Source: Corynebacterium kroppenstedtii (GTDB lineage: Bacteria > Actinomycetota > Actinomycetes > Mycobacteriales > Mycobacteriaceae). From it: a stretch of DNA of 64,000 nt. Below the pieces are notes generated by a model, which ran no database searches, had not been told where the DNA came from, and was given only the letters and a program-made list of their open reading frames with translations. The stretch lies in the NCBI RefSeq assembly GCF_003243515.1, contig NZ_QFRA01000006.1, positions 1-64,000 of the forward strand, written 5' to 3'. Shown here in pieces: positions 9,281-17,035 of this stretch (its first letter is position 1; every line of letters starts with the position of its first letter). The translations under genes were made by a program, and so were the position numbers.

Positions 9281-10338
9281 TGGGATCATCACAAATTTGG
9301 ACTGAGGTTCTCTCACCTGAAGATTTAACGGTTTACGCCAACCACTATTTAACTGATCTCGAATCCAGTGGATATTCACTGTCAGCCTATTTCCTCTCTC
9401 AACTGGTCAATGATATTTTCTTCACCTGGAAAACTGAGGAAGATACGAGCCGGTTGGCTGAGGTTCGTTCCGCTGACGCTGAGACTCCTATCGGTTCAAT
9501 GGGTGGCGGCCATAAGGCCATGATGCAACTACCACTGATTGGGCAAAAAGTCCGCATCAATGAAATGGATCAGCTGCGTAGCTTCAGGCAGGCCAATACT
9601 GAGTTCCAGGAAGACGATATGACCAAGGCCACCGAAACGGTGGTCCGTGCGGTGGCTAACCGTGTTGAGGTTGCTCGTGGTGATGTTCTGACCACTGGCC
9701 GTGTCCGCTACGTGGAAAACGGCGCCATTGTTGATGCAGGTATTGGGCGCGACGATGAGTTCGAGGTCACCCCAAAGAAGCATTGGGATGACCCTAATGC
9801 CCCTGCGCTCGAGGACATTATCGATTGGGCGATGGCTTACGAGGATGCTAACGGCACCAAGCCGGGCACGATCATTGCTTCCCCGAAGGTGATCCAAAAA
9901 CTTCAGGTGAATGCTCAGTTCCGTGACTCTGCGAATACGACCGGTGAGCTGACCCGCATTTCTTCTGGGGCCATTAATGCTGTCCTGCAGGATCAGGGAC
10001 TGCCCGCCATCACGTCGTATTCGAAATCGGTGCGGGACGGCAAGGGGTCGCGCCGCATCCTGGATGAGAACACCTTGTATTTCTTGCCGCCGGAGACTCA
10101 ATCCGGACTTTTGGGCTACACGGTGTGGGGCCAGACTGTGGAGATGCATTCTCCGGAATACCAGCTCACAGGCCTCGGGCAAATCGCTGTCGGTGCGTGG
10201 CGCGAGAACGATCCGATGGCGTATTGGGTTCGTGCGAACTGTGCTGCCCAGCCGATTTTGACGAATCCGAATATGGCTATGGTCGCCCACGTCGTGAAAC
10301 CGGGAAGTGCACGGAAGCCTGCTCGGGCTTCGAAGTAG
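9280..10338 (+). CDS. Major capsid protein
   Basis: A 352-residue protein of the lambda gpE-like branch of HK97-fold capsids. Typical segments are a helical N-terminus, a Gly-rich loop (IGSMGGGHKAMMQLPLIG), a helix with FQEDDMTKATETVV, and the C-terminal AVGAWRENDPMAYWVRA. It forms the icosahedral shell. It ends with TAG, as several other phage genes here do, which matters when judging amber codons elsewhere. Confidence 0.88.
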   Translation: MGSSQIWTEVLSPEDLTVYANHYLTDLESSGYSLSAYFLSQLVNDIFFTWKTEEDTSRLAEVRSADAETPIGSMGGGHKAMMQLPLIGQKVRINEMDQLRSFRQANTEFQEDDMTKATETVVRAVANRVEVARGDVLTTGRVRYVENGAIVDAGIGRDDEFEVTPKKHWDDPNAPALEDIIDWAMAYEDANGTKPGTIIASPKVIQKLQVNAQFRDSANTTGELTRISSGAINAVLQDQGLPAITSYSKSVRDGKGSRRILDENTLYFLPPETQSGLLGYTVWGQTVEMHSPEYQLTGLGQIAVGAWRENDPMAYWVRANCAAQPILTNPNMAMVAHVVKPGSARKPARASK

Positions 10339-10356
10339 ACCATATAAGGGGGTGCT

Positions 10357-10740
10357 GTGGACGTATATTGCACGGTCAGCGATGTCACTGATCGTCTCAC
10401 GATGGAGGCGGATCGTGACGATCGTCGGTTTATTCGGGCGATGATTGATGAGGCCACTGTCGCTATTGATGCCTATCTGGGTGGTCATGTTGACGGTGAG
10501 GTGCCTTCTGCTGTTCGTGTGGTGTGCGCTCGGGTTGCTGCCCGCGCGGTCAGTCGTGGTTTGTCCGCTGTTCCGGTGGGGGCTGAGTCGCAGTCGTTTA
10601 GTGCTGGCCCGTATTCCACTACCCAGAATTTTGGGTCTAACTCGAATGGTGGCGGTGTGTTTTTGACTGCTGAGGACAAGCGGATGCTTCGTTCTGTGGG
10701 AGGTGGCCGTCGTGGCGCGTTCACGGTCTCGTTGTACTAG
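10357..10740 (+). CDS. Head-tail connector (adaptor)
   Basis: A 127-residue protein that starts with GTG after GGGGG and resembles gp15/gp6-type head completion proteins: an N-terminal TVSDVTDRL helix and a MIDEATVAIDAYLGG segment. It would bind under the portal ring. It overlaps the next gene by 38 bases. Confidence 0.72.
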   Translation: MDVYCTVSDVTDRLTMEADRDDRRFIRAMIDEATVAIDAYLGGHVDGEVPSAVRVVCARVAARAVSRGLSAVPVGAESQSFSAGPYSTTQNFGSNSNGGGVFLTAEDKRMLRSVGGGRRGAFTVSLY

Positions 10741-11086
10741 GTCGGGTTTTCCCCTGCCGTTCACGGTGGAAGTGTGTCATCGCGAGGATTCCGGGGTTGA
10801 TGCGTTCGGTAATGCGACCAGGTCGTGGGCAGCGCCGGAGATGGTTCGTGTCGCTGGCTGGTCTATTGATAGTTCTGGCGAGCATGGTCCTGACGATCAG
10901 GATGTTCGGCGGGTGGATTGGGCTGGTTCGTTGTTTGCTCTTCCTGGTGGTGTTCGTGCTGGGGATCAAGTGACGCTCGGTGGTGCCAGGTTTCTTGTTG
11001 CTGATGGTGGCCAGGACTATACGCATGGGCCGTGGTGGGATCCGGGCTTGGTGGAATACAAGCTTCATGTTTGTGAGGGGGTGTAA
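10703..11086 (+). CDS. Head-tail stopper protein
   Basis: A 127-residue, beta-rich protein in the position of the stopper that closes the connector. DAFGNATRSWAAPEMVRVAGW resembles the family core, in which a short sequence describes a small barrel. Start candidates are GTG at 10703 or 10712. The assignment is from gene order. Confidence 0.62.
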   Translation: MAVVARSRSRCTRSGFPLPFTVEVCHREDSGVDAFGNATRSWAAPEMVRVAGWSIDSSGEHGPDDQDVRRVDWAGSLFALPGGVRAGDQVTLGGARFLVADGGQDYTHGPWWDPGLVEYKLHVCEGV

Positions 11087-11088
11087 CC

Positions 11089-11379
11089 GTGGGTGACCGT
11101 GTTGAGTGGAAAATAAACCATAAGTTTTTTAACCGCGTCCTCAAGGAAGATGGTCAGACGCGTTCTTTTGTTGATGCTCAGGCTGAGGAGTTCCGCCAAA
11201 AAGCTGGGTCGTCGTGCTCGGTGCTTCCAGCGGTTCAAGGCAAAACTCGGTGGCGGGCGCTTGTGGTGCCGACTCCTGGTGATTGGGGGGCCTATGAGTA
11301 TGCGCTGAAACATAATTCGCTGCAGAAGGCTGCTGGTGAGTATCCGGTTGCTACTAGGCATCCAAGGAGCGTGGAATGA
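11089..11379 (+). CDS. Head-tail joining protein
   Basis: A 96-residue protein starting with GTG, located between stopper and tail terminator and overlapping the latter by four bases. The position matches HK97 gp10-like joining proteins. The sequence has a helical N-terminal half (FFNRVLKEDGQTRSFVDAQA) and no catalytic motif. Confidence 0.6.
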   Translation: MGDRVEWKINHKFFNRVLKEDGQTRSFVDAQAEEFRQKAGSSCSVLPAVQGKTRWRALVVPTPGDWGAYEYALKHNSLQKAAGEYPVATRHPRSVE

Positions 11380-11753
11380 GGCATCCTACTGCGGTTGTGG
11401 TCTCGTGTTTGAAGAAATGGTTCGTCGGCTCGGACTATGAAGCAGTGCATGTTGCTACGAAGGTGCCTGCTGAGATTCATGGTCCTGTGGTGCGGGTGGA
11501 CAATGCACCACCTCACCGGGAGACACCGGTCACAGATCGGACGCGGATCATGCTTCAGGTCTACGGGGCTGATGACCAGGAATGTGTTGATCTTCTGGCC
11601 GCGTGTCTTGATGGGTTGGAGATGGCGTATCGGGCTGATGTCGCTGTTATGGCGTGGGAGACCGATACTGAGCCGTATATCTTTCCTGACCCTGATCGTC
11701 CGGGGGTACTCAGGTGGCAGGCGGCTGGTACTTTATGGACTGCGTTAAGCTAA
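11376..11753 (+). CDS. Tail terminator protein
   Basis: A 125-residue protein just before the major tail protein. The layout fits tail terminators: an N-terminal helix with VVVSCLKKWF, a beta strand DRTRIMLQVYG, then a helix ECVDLLAACLDGL. It caps the tail tube and joins it to the head. Assigned from gene order and secondary-structure pattern. Confidence 0.65.
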   Translation: MRHPTAVVVSCLKKWFVGSDYEAVHVATKVPAEIHGPVVRVDNAPPHRETPVTDRTRIMLQVYGADDQECVDLLAACLDGLEMAYRADVAVMAWETDTEPYIFPDPDRPGVLRWQAAGTLWTALS

Positions 11754-11836
11754 TCGATATTCATGTATAATTCGAGGTGGCTTGCCTCTTAGGTGGGGAG
11801 GCCACTCGGGGATTTCATACTTTTGGGGGGATTCGC

Positions 11837-12829
11837 ATGGCACGTATGCGACAAAATATTGTCGTCGGCGCGCCTGAAGTGAAGAGCAGCGGGGCTGCTT
11901 GGATCGGGCAGGCCGGCATCAATCCACTTCAGACTCCGCACTCTGCGTCAATCCGGGTGGCGGCCTTACCTGCCGTCAACCGCTTCAGCCCGGCGGGCTA
12001 CATCTCGGAGGATGGTGTAACAAAGACCGTTGACCGGGATACGGATAACGTCGTCGACTGGAATGGCGACACGATGGCTGTGCTGCAATCGAGTCATTCT
12101 GTACAGGTCAAGGCCAAGTTCCATGAGATTGTGAATGCTCATGTGGCGACCGCCATGATGGGCGACGGGAATTTCCGTTCGCGGCATGACGGGCGGGCTA
12201 TCCAGATGATTGATAATGCGACCGATACCCCGTACCGGTCCTACATTTTCGACATTCACGGCGGTGATGGCCTCAAGGGGCGGCTGTTTATCCCGAATGG
12301 TCGTGTCTCTGAGCTTGATGATCAGGTCTTTTCACGCTCTGAGGTTGTTGGGTTTGATGCCACCATCGAGTGCTTCCCTGACGACAATGACAACAAGCTG
12401 TACACCTACATTGACCGCCGTGAAGTCAAGCACGACGAGGACGATCGCTTCCCTGACGATGGTCTTCCGGTGGTCTCCCTGGCAGAGATCGAAGATATTG
12501 TTCGCAACGCTCTCAATGGGTTGCCGATCTCTCCGGACTTGGTTGCTGGCCTGTTCTACTCCCTCATCGATGGCAAGGGCGGGTTGAATCTTGACTTCGT
12601 TGAGAAGCTCGTTAACCATCTTCGCCCACTCGATGGCGTGGATGATTTTCTCAAACTGCTGGCTGATTTGCTGGAGGGGGCAGATACGGCCACCTTGATT
12701 CATGACGTTGAGGCCCTGCCGTTTACTCCGCTCAACAAGTACCACCGTTGGGCACAGTCTGTCATTGATCTGCTTACTGGTGCTGGAGGACGCCAGACAT
12801 TGGATGACCTCACTGGGGGGATCTTCTAA
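11837..12829 (+). CDS. Major tail (tube) protein with C-terminal extension
   Basis: A 330-residue protein. Residues about 1-200 are a tail-tube-like beta domain (GAAWIGQAGINP, PAGYISEDGV, PYRSYIFDIHG, FSRSEVVGFDATIECFP). The remaining 130 residues are helical and acidic. The position after the tail terminator supports the major tail protein role. Its N-terminal domain is clearly paralogous to that of the protein starting at 15548, so the phage encodes two tube-like proteins. The ATG at 11837 follows GGGGGG; an earlier frame start lacks support. Confidence 0.8.
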   Translation: MARMRQNIVVGAPEVKSSGAAWIGQAGINPLQTPHSASIRVAALPAVNRFSPAGYISEDGVTKTVDRDTDNVVDWNGDTMAVLQSSHSVQVKAKFHEIVNAHVATAMMGDGNFRSRHDGRAIQMIDNATDTPYRSYIFDIHGGDGLKGRLFIPNGRVSELDDQVFSRSEVVGFDATIECFPDDNDNKLYTYIDRREVKHDEDDRFPDDGLPVVSLAEIEDIVRNALNGLPISPDLVAGLFYSLIDGKGGLNLDFVEKLVNHLRPLDGVDDFLKLLADLLEGADTATLIHDVEALPFTPLNKYHRWAQSVIDLLTGAGGRQTLDDLTGGIF

Positions 12830-12877
12830 CCAGCTCTTTTGAGCATTGTTCGTACAAGTTTTTGGAGGTTTATTCCT

Positions 12878-13507
12878 ATGGCTAACAAAGAAACTCTTTT
12901 GTCACAGATCACTAAGTCGATCCGCGATCTTCAGCAGCAGGGAGGGGTGGAAAAAGATACTGCCGATTCTCTGTCCGGGATGTTCACGAATTTCAATGGT
13001 CTTATCGATAAGTTGACTGAGTCGATCCCTCAGCACGTCTCGATGTTGGGCCGCACAGTCAAAGACGCCAAAACGCTTGCTGAAGATATCAAGCAGATTC
13101 TCGGTGGCCCCCTGGTTTTCCCTGGAACCGGTGTTCCTGCCGCTATCAAGGGCATTAAGGATGCTAAGACAACTCTGCATGATCAGGTTGCTGCCCAGTT
13201 TGGGGATGCGGAAGCACTGCCCAAGCAGGTTGCTGACCATGTCGATAAATTGTCAGCGAATGCCGGCAAGGTAGGTGCTGCCATTGATGAATTCATCAAT
13301 TCGACGTATGGCAAGAAGCTGTTTGACGGTATTTCTCCGGGTGATGGTTTTCCCGAGCTGGTCGGTAAGTTCGACCGGCTTACAGAAGCTGATCGTCAGA
13401 AGATCGCTGACTTGGTATCCAGTATTGGCACGGCAGCGAAACCAGTGGGCAGCACGATTATTGACATTTTGCGTGCTGTCCACCATGAGGACGAGGGGGC
13501 TAAATAA
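12878..13507 (+). CDS. Helix-rich tail-module protein of unknown function
   Basis: A 209-residue protein made almost wholly of amphipathic helices with regular spacing (LLSQITKSIRDLQQQGG, LGRTVKDAKTLAEDIKQILG, LPKQVADHVDKLSANAG). It begins with a strong GGAGGT site and ends one base before the start of the next gene. The composition recalls apolipoprotein-like or pore-forming helices. No family is recognised. It sits between tail tube and chaperone genes, where siphoviruses usually have nothing, so a structural role in the tail is likely. Confidence 0.7.
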   Translation: MANKETLLSQITKSIRDLQQQGGVEKDTADSLSGMFTNFNGLIDKLTESIPQHVSMLGRTVKDAKTLAEDIKQILGGPLVFPGTGVPAAIKGIKDAKTTLHDQVAAQFGDAEALPKQVADHVDKLSANAGKVGAAIDEFINSTYGKKLFDGISPGDGFPELVGKFDRLTEADRQKIADLVSSIGTAAKPVGSTIIDILRAVHHEDEGAK

Positions 13508-13508
13508 T

Positions 13509-14786
13509 ATGGAATATAAGTACATTGACCGTGATTCGTATGGCGAATTTTCACCATCGACTGTCATTGATCGACTCGAATCGGCTGGTGTTATTCCTCA
13601 TGAGCTCGCTGATGTTTTCACTCAGGCATCCAACGCTGTGCTGAATGTGTCGGATGATGTGCGCTCCCACGTTGAGCAGGCGTTGAGTACTCTGGCTTCA
13701 GAGGCCGACAGTAGTCAAAAAATCAAGGATACGTTAAAGGCGAATCTTGAAACAGCGCTGGAAGAATCAGATCTGCTGAAGAAGGTGGCGGATTTCAAGA
13801 CGGCCGCCGACGAATTGGTTGACGGTCTTGACAAGCAGCTTGAGGATTTGGGACTCGGTGATGTCTCTGCCCTCGATGATGTCCGGTCGTCTGTGAAAGA
13901 TTTTGCCGAAGCGCTCGACACTTTCAACGGTTCGGCGCCGATCTCGAAAATCGTCGAGAAACTCCCTGGTGGTGCTCTCCCCGGCCATGTCCTTGAGGCT
14001 CTGGCCAGTCTGCGTCAAGAGGAACTTGACGAGGTTCGTAAACATGTCGACGCCATCACTGATCGTGGGGGACGCGTCATTGCCGACCTGGCATCGATTG
14101 GGGCCGATGAGGCGGTGCGTCATGCCGCCCGCGCTACTAAAGCGTTGTCTCCCCTGCTGGCAATTGCGTTGGCTATCGGTGCCGTTGTCGGCCAAGGCGC
14201 TGAGGCGGTCAAGGCAATCACCAATGTGGGCTCAGCACTCAAGTTGGCTATCGTTAAGGGCTTCTTGACTGCAGGCAAAGGGCTTTTAGCTGCTCCAGTC
14301 ATCGCCCAGGTCAAGGCTGCGAAGACGTTACCATTCGTGGTTGTCGCGCTTCAGATGTTCAACCACCACGAAATCCGCATGGCCCTGCTCAACGCGTTTA
14401 ATGATCTGATTGTTAACTCGTTGACTGCTTTTAACACGTCATTGGTGGTTAAGGCTGTTCGCGGTGCCGTGGATGTATTGGCGCTGTCTGCTCCGATCCG
14501 CATCGCCGTGCGTGGTAACAACATTATGTTGATTTTGAATGCTCTCAATATTGGGCGCATCATGTTCAACATTTTCTTGTTAACTCGTATCCCTCAGATT
14601 GGTCACCTGCCCATCCGTGGGCTGGGTCTGCGTGGCGTAGAGACTCTGATTGCGGGGGCGTACAGGAATTGGCGTCTGCTTAAGACGATCTTGGCCCCAC
14701 TGCCGCTCAAGCCTGGAGTGTTGTTGGGCGATGTGGCTGCCTTGACTATCGTTGCCTACCTTGTTGTCGGTGCTCTCACTGTGTAG
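13509..14786 (+). CDS. Helical protein with hydrophobic C-terminal half
   Basis: A 425-residue protein. The first ~200 residues are charged coiled-coil-like helices (TLASEADSSQKIKDTLKANL). The rest is hydrophobic, with segments such as LAIALAIGAVVG, FVVVALQMF, IMLILNALNIG and LTIVAYLVVGALTV at the very end. This mirrors the larger arrangement of the protein starting at 15548. The function is unknown; membrane insertion during infection is a possible role. It is followed by a terminator and then by an oppositely oriented gene. Confidence 0.7.
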   Translation: MEYKYIDRDSYGEFSPSTVIDRLESAGVIPHELADVFTQASNAVLNVSDDVRSHVEQALSTLASEADSSQKIKDTLKANLETALEESDLLKKVADFKTAADELVDGLDKQLEDLGLGDVSALDDVRSSVKDFAEALDTFNGSAPISKIVEKLPGGALPGHVLEALASLRQEELDEVRKHVDAITDRGGRVIADLASIGADEAVRHAARATKALSPLLAIALAIGAVVGQGAEAVKAITNVGSALKLAIVKGFLTAGKGLLAAPVIAQVKAAKTLPFVVVALQMFNHHEIRMALLNAFNDLIVNSLTAFNTSLVVKAVRGAVDVLALSAPIRIAVRGNNIMLILNALNIGRIMFNIFLLTRIPQIGHLPIRGLGLRGVETLIAGAYRNWRLLKTILAPLPLKPGVLLGDVAALTIVAYLVVGALTV

Positions 14787-14801
14787 TGACTGGTGTGCTA
14801 T

Positions 14802-14842
14802 GTAGGGGCTAGAGGTATCGGAGCCTCAGGCCCCTACTTTTT
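14802..14842 (+). terminator. Terminator after the first tail module block
   Basis: GTAGGGGC and GCCCCTAC form an 8-bp stem, followed by TTTTT. It lies between the rightward gene ending at 14786 and the leftward SDR gene ending at 14855 and could serve both directions. It implies that the tail genes from 15548 onward need readthrough or another promoter. Confidence 0.65.
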
Positions 14843-14854
14843 ATGTTGGCTCTT

Positions 14855-15457
14855 TTAGCCCCATACTCGGAAGATCTTTCCGGTTTCTACACCATCAATC
14901 GACCGCAGGTATGCATCGGCTACATCCGAGGCGGGTACTTGTTTAAATCCTCGGAACAGTGAGTGAGACTGCGAGGATTCTTGGAGAACGGTGGGGCTAA
15001 TGGTATTGATCCGTTGTCCACGTGGGAGCTCTGTGCTGGCGGCTACGGTAAAGGATTCAATGCCTCCATTCGCGGCAGATGCGGTAGCGCTTCCCGCCAC
15101 AGGGCATTGTGCGAGAATGCCAGAGATCAGCGTGAATGAGCCTCCATCGTTAACATGGCTCATGCCGTTGAGTACGAGGCTTATTTGTCCTAGTAATTTT
15201 CCTGATGCTGCAGCGGAAAAGTCGTCTAGTTTCAGGGAAGTAACATGATCAAATGGGGCGTAACCTGCGCAGACTGCCACAGCATCGAATGGGCCGTTGT
15301 CCTCGTAAAATCTGCGGATTGATTGCTCATCGGTCATGTCTACAGTGACGGCAGAGTGTCGCGATACGGGGATGACTTTATGGTATTCCCCGACCCGACG
15401 GGCGACGGCTTGTCCAATAGTTCCGGTCGCACCGATGACGGCTACGGTTTTAGCCAT
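14855..15457 (-). CDS. Short-chain dehydrogenase/reductase (antisense cargo gene)
   Basis: A 200-residue Rossmann-fold oxidoreductase. The nucleotide-binding motif GATGTIGQ is near residue 9, VAVCAGYA is the NAG-like motif, and NTISPTVLQES is the C-terminal segment after the catalytic region. The canonical YxxxK is not obvious (SATASAANGG occupies the region), so catalysis may differ. The ATG at 15457 follows AGGAAAGG. It lies opposite to all surrounding tail genes with a terminator behind it, as a moron expressed in the lysogen would. Confidence 0.82.
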   Translation of the reverse strand: MAKTVAVIGATGTIGQAVARRVGEYHKVIPVSRHSAVTVDMTDEQSIRRFYEDNGPFDAVAVCAGYAPFDHVTSLKLDDFSAAASGKLLGQISLVLNGMSHVNDGGSFTLISGILAQCPVAGSATASAANGGIESFTVAASTELPRGQRINTISPTVLQESSQSHSLFRGFKQVPASDVADAYLRSIDGVETGKIFRVWG

Positions 15458-15547
15458 GTGTTTCCTTTCCTGAGGATTGGTAACGGTTTCTACGCCTGCC
15501 ATCCTTTATACTGGGGATTGTATTTACGCGTTGTGTTTGGGGGAAAC

Positions 15548-17035
15548 ATGCGTGATCGACGAAATCTTGTTTCTGGTGTGCCGAATATTCAGGCTGGTGG
15601 GGGTGCCTGGATTGGGCAATCGGTATCTAATCCGTTCGCTATCCCTATGTCAGCACGGGAGCCGGTTCGTCGGCTGCCTGGCATCGGGCTTACTCCGGCC
15701 GGGTATGTCTCGGCCGACGGGGTCAAGATAGATACGTCGCTGTCCTCGGAGGAGACGAAATCCTGGTCGGGACTATCGATGAATACCGTCTCCGCGCCGG
15801 ATGGTGTCACCTTGTCAGTATCGTTCATGGAGCTGGGCAATGCGGCGGTGATGCGTCTCACGCACGCCGATGGGTCGGTGAAAGAACTGTTCGATTCGTC
15901 GCGTATTCGTGTTGCTGAGCGTCTGGATGAGCCTCTTCCTTATCGCTGCCTGAACTTTGACCTGTTGTCTACGGACGGGCAACGTACTCGTATTTTTGTT
16001 CCTCGCGCGGTCGTTACTGACATCGATTCGCAGTCGTTTAACCGCTCTGAGTTGGCCGCGTGCGCGCTCACCTTATCGTGTACGCCGGATAGTAATGGTG
16101 TGTGCTTATACAGGCTGGTGGATCGACAGCCTCACAAGCCTGATCCGCGTGACAATGGTGGGCCGGATTTTGCCTTCGTTGGCCACATGCGTGAATGGAT
16201 CGACTACATCACCGGCGATGGCAAGCTTGCGAATCTGGGGGCTATCCGGACATCACTATCGACAGCGCTCAATATCATCTCCCGCATCTCTGAGCGGTCC
16301 TTGGTCGATACCATCGATCAGCTGATTAACCGTATTGAACACACGGTCGCGGATATGACCGACTCCGAGATATTGCGACTTATCGCTGATTGGGCCCCGC
16401 GTGATCTGATCACGGGCGCCAATCTAGATAACTTCCGGGCGGCATTCGACAATGCCATGTCGTGGCTACGCAGACGCACAAAATCTATTGCCCATGCGAT
16501 AAAGAAGATCGCCACATTGTGGTCGAGTGTTGGCATTGGTGGACTCATCGCAGGGTTGTCAAACGGTGACACACAAAGGGCGATAGGTGACTTCATAGCG
16601 ACCATCGGAGCCAATTGGCAAGATTGGCTCAAGGCCGTGATGAATGGCGATGTTGACCACATTATTGATAATGCGATTGCGTCTGCGAACTTCCCTGCCC
16701 TCGGCGACGCCCTAGCCAACCTCGCGGAATCTGTAGGCCTGGACCAGTGGTCAGGCCCGATCCGAGCGTGGGCGGGATGGCTTGGTCAAGCCTCGGCAGG
16801 GTGGGGAAAGGTTCTCGGAGATTGGCTGCGTAATTTCCTGAATAATCAGAATATCTCTGATCTACATCAATGGTTGGGTGATGCGGTTAGGCGGTGGCAT
16901 GAGGTCGGGGGCGATTTTATTAACCGCATGGCCTCTGGTGAATTAATGGCGGATGTGGCCCGTACCGGCGGTGATTTGTATCGGGCGGCGCAAAAGCTGT
17001 GGGATACGTTCGCCAGCATTGTCCGCGAAAACTAG
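15548..17035 (+). CDS. Second tail-tube-like protein, ends at amber codon
   Basis: A 495-residue product. Residues 1-200 are paralogous to the major tail protein (GGGAWIGQSVSNP, PAGYVSADGV, PYRCLNFDLLS, FNRSELAA). Residues 200-495 are helical, with IDQLINRIEHTVADMTDSEI and Trp-rich stretches near the end. The frame stops at TAG (17033-17035) but continues open for a further 1,190 codons with no ATG or GTG in the first 66 codons, so the original protein was probably about 1,686 residues. Either a nonsense mutation truncates it or TAG is read through. Confidence 0.75.
   Translation: MRDRRNLVSGVPNIQAGGGAWIGQSVSNPFAIPMSAREPVRRLPGIGLTPAGYVSADGVKIDTSLSSEETKSWSGLSMNTVSAPDGVTLSVSFMELGNAAVMRLTHADGSVKELFDSSRIRVAERLDEPLPYRCLNFDLLSTDGQRTRIFVPRAVVTDIDSQSFNRSELAACALTLSCTPDSNGVCLYRLVDRQPHKPDPRDNGGPDFAFVGHMREWIDYITGDGKLANLGAIRTSLSTALNIISRISERSLVDTIDQLINRIEHTVADMTDSEILRLIADWAPRDLITGANLDNFRAAFDNAMSWLRRRTKSIAHAIKKIATLWSSVGIGGLIAGLSNGDTQRAIGDFIATIGANWQDWLKAVMNGDVDHIIDNAIASANFPALGDALANLAESVGLDQWSGPIRAWAGWLGQASAGWGKVLGDWLRNFLNNQNISDLHQWLGDAVRRWHEVGGDFINRMASGELMADVARTGGDLYRAAQKLWDTFASIVREN

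Noticed and set aside
9529..10764. A 411-codon leftward ORF opposite the capsid and connector genes
   Set aside because: Its composition (Arg, Thr, His rich) is a shadow of the rightward genes, which have clear families and spacing.
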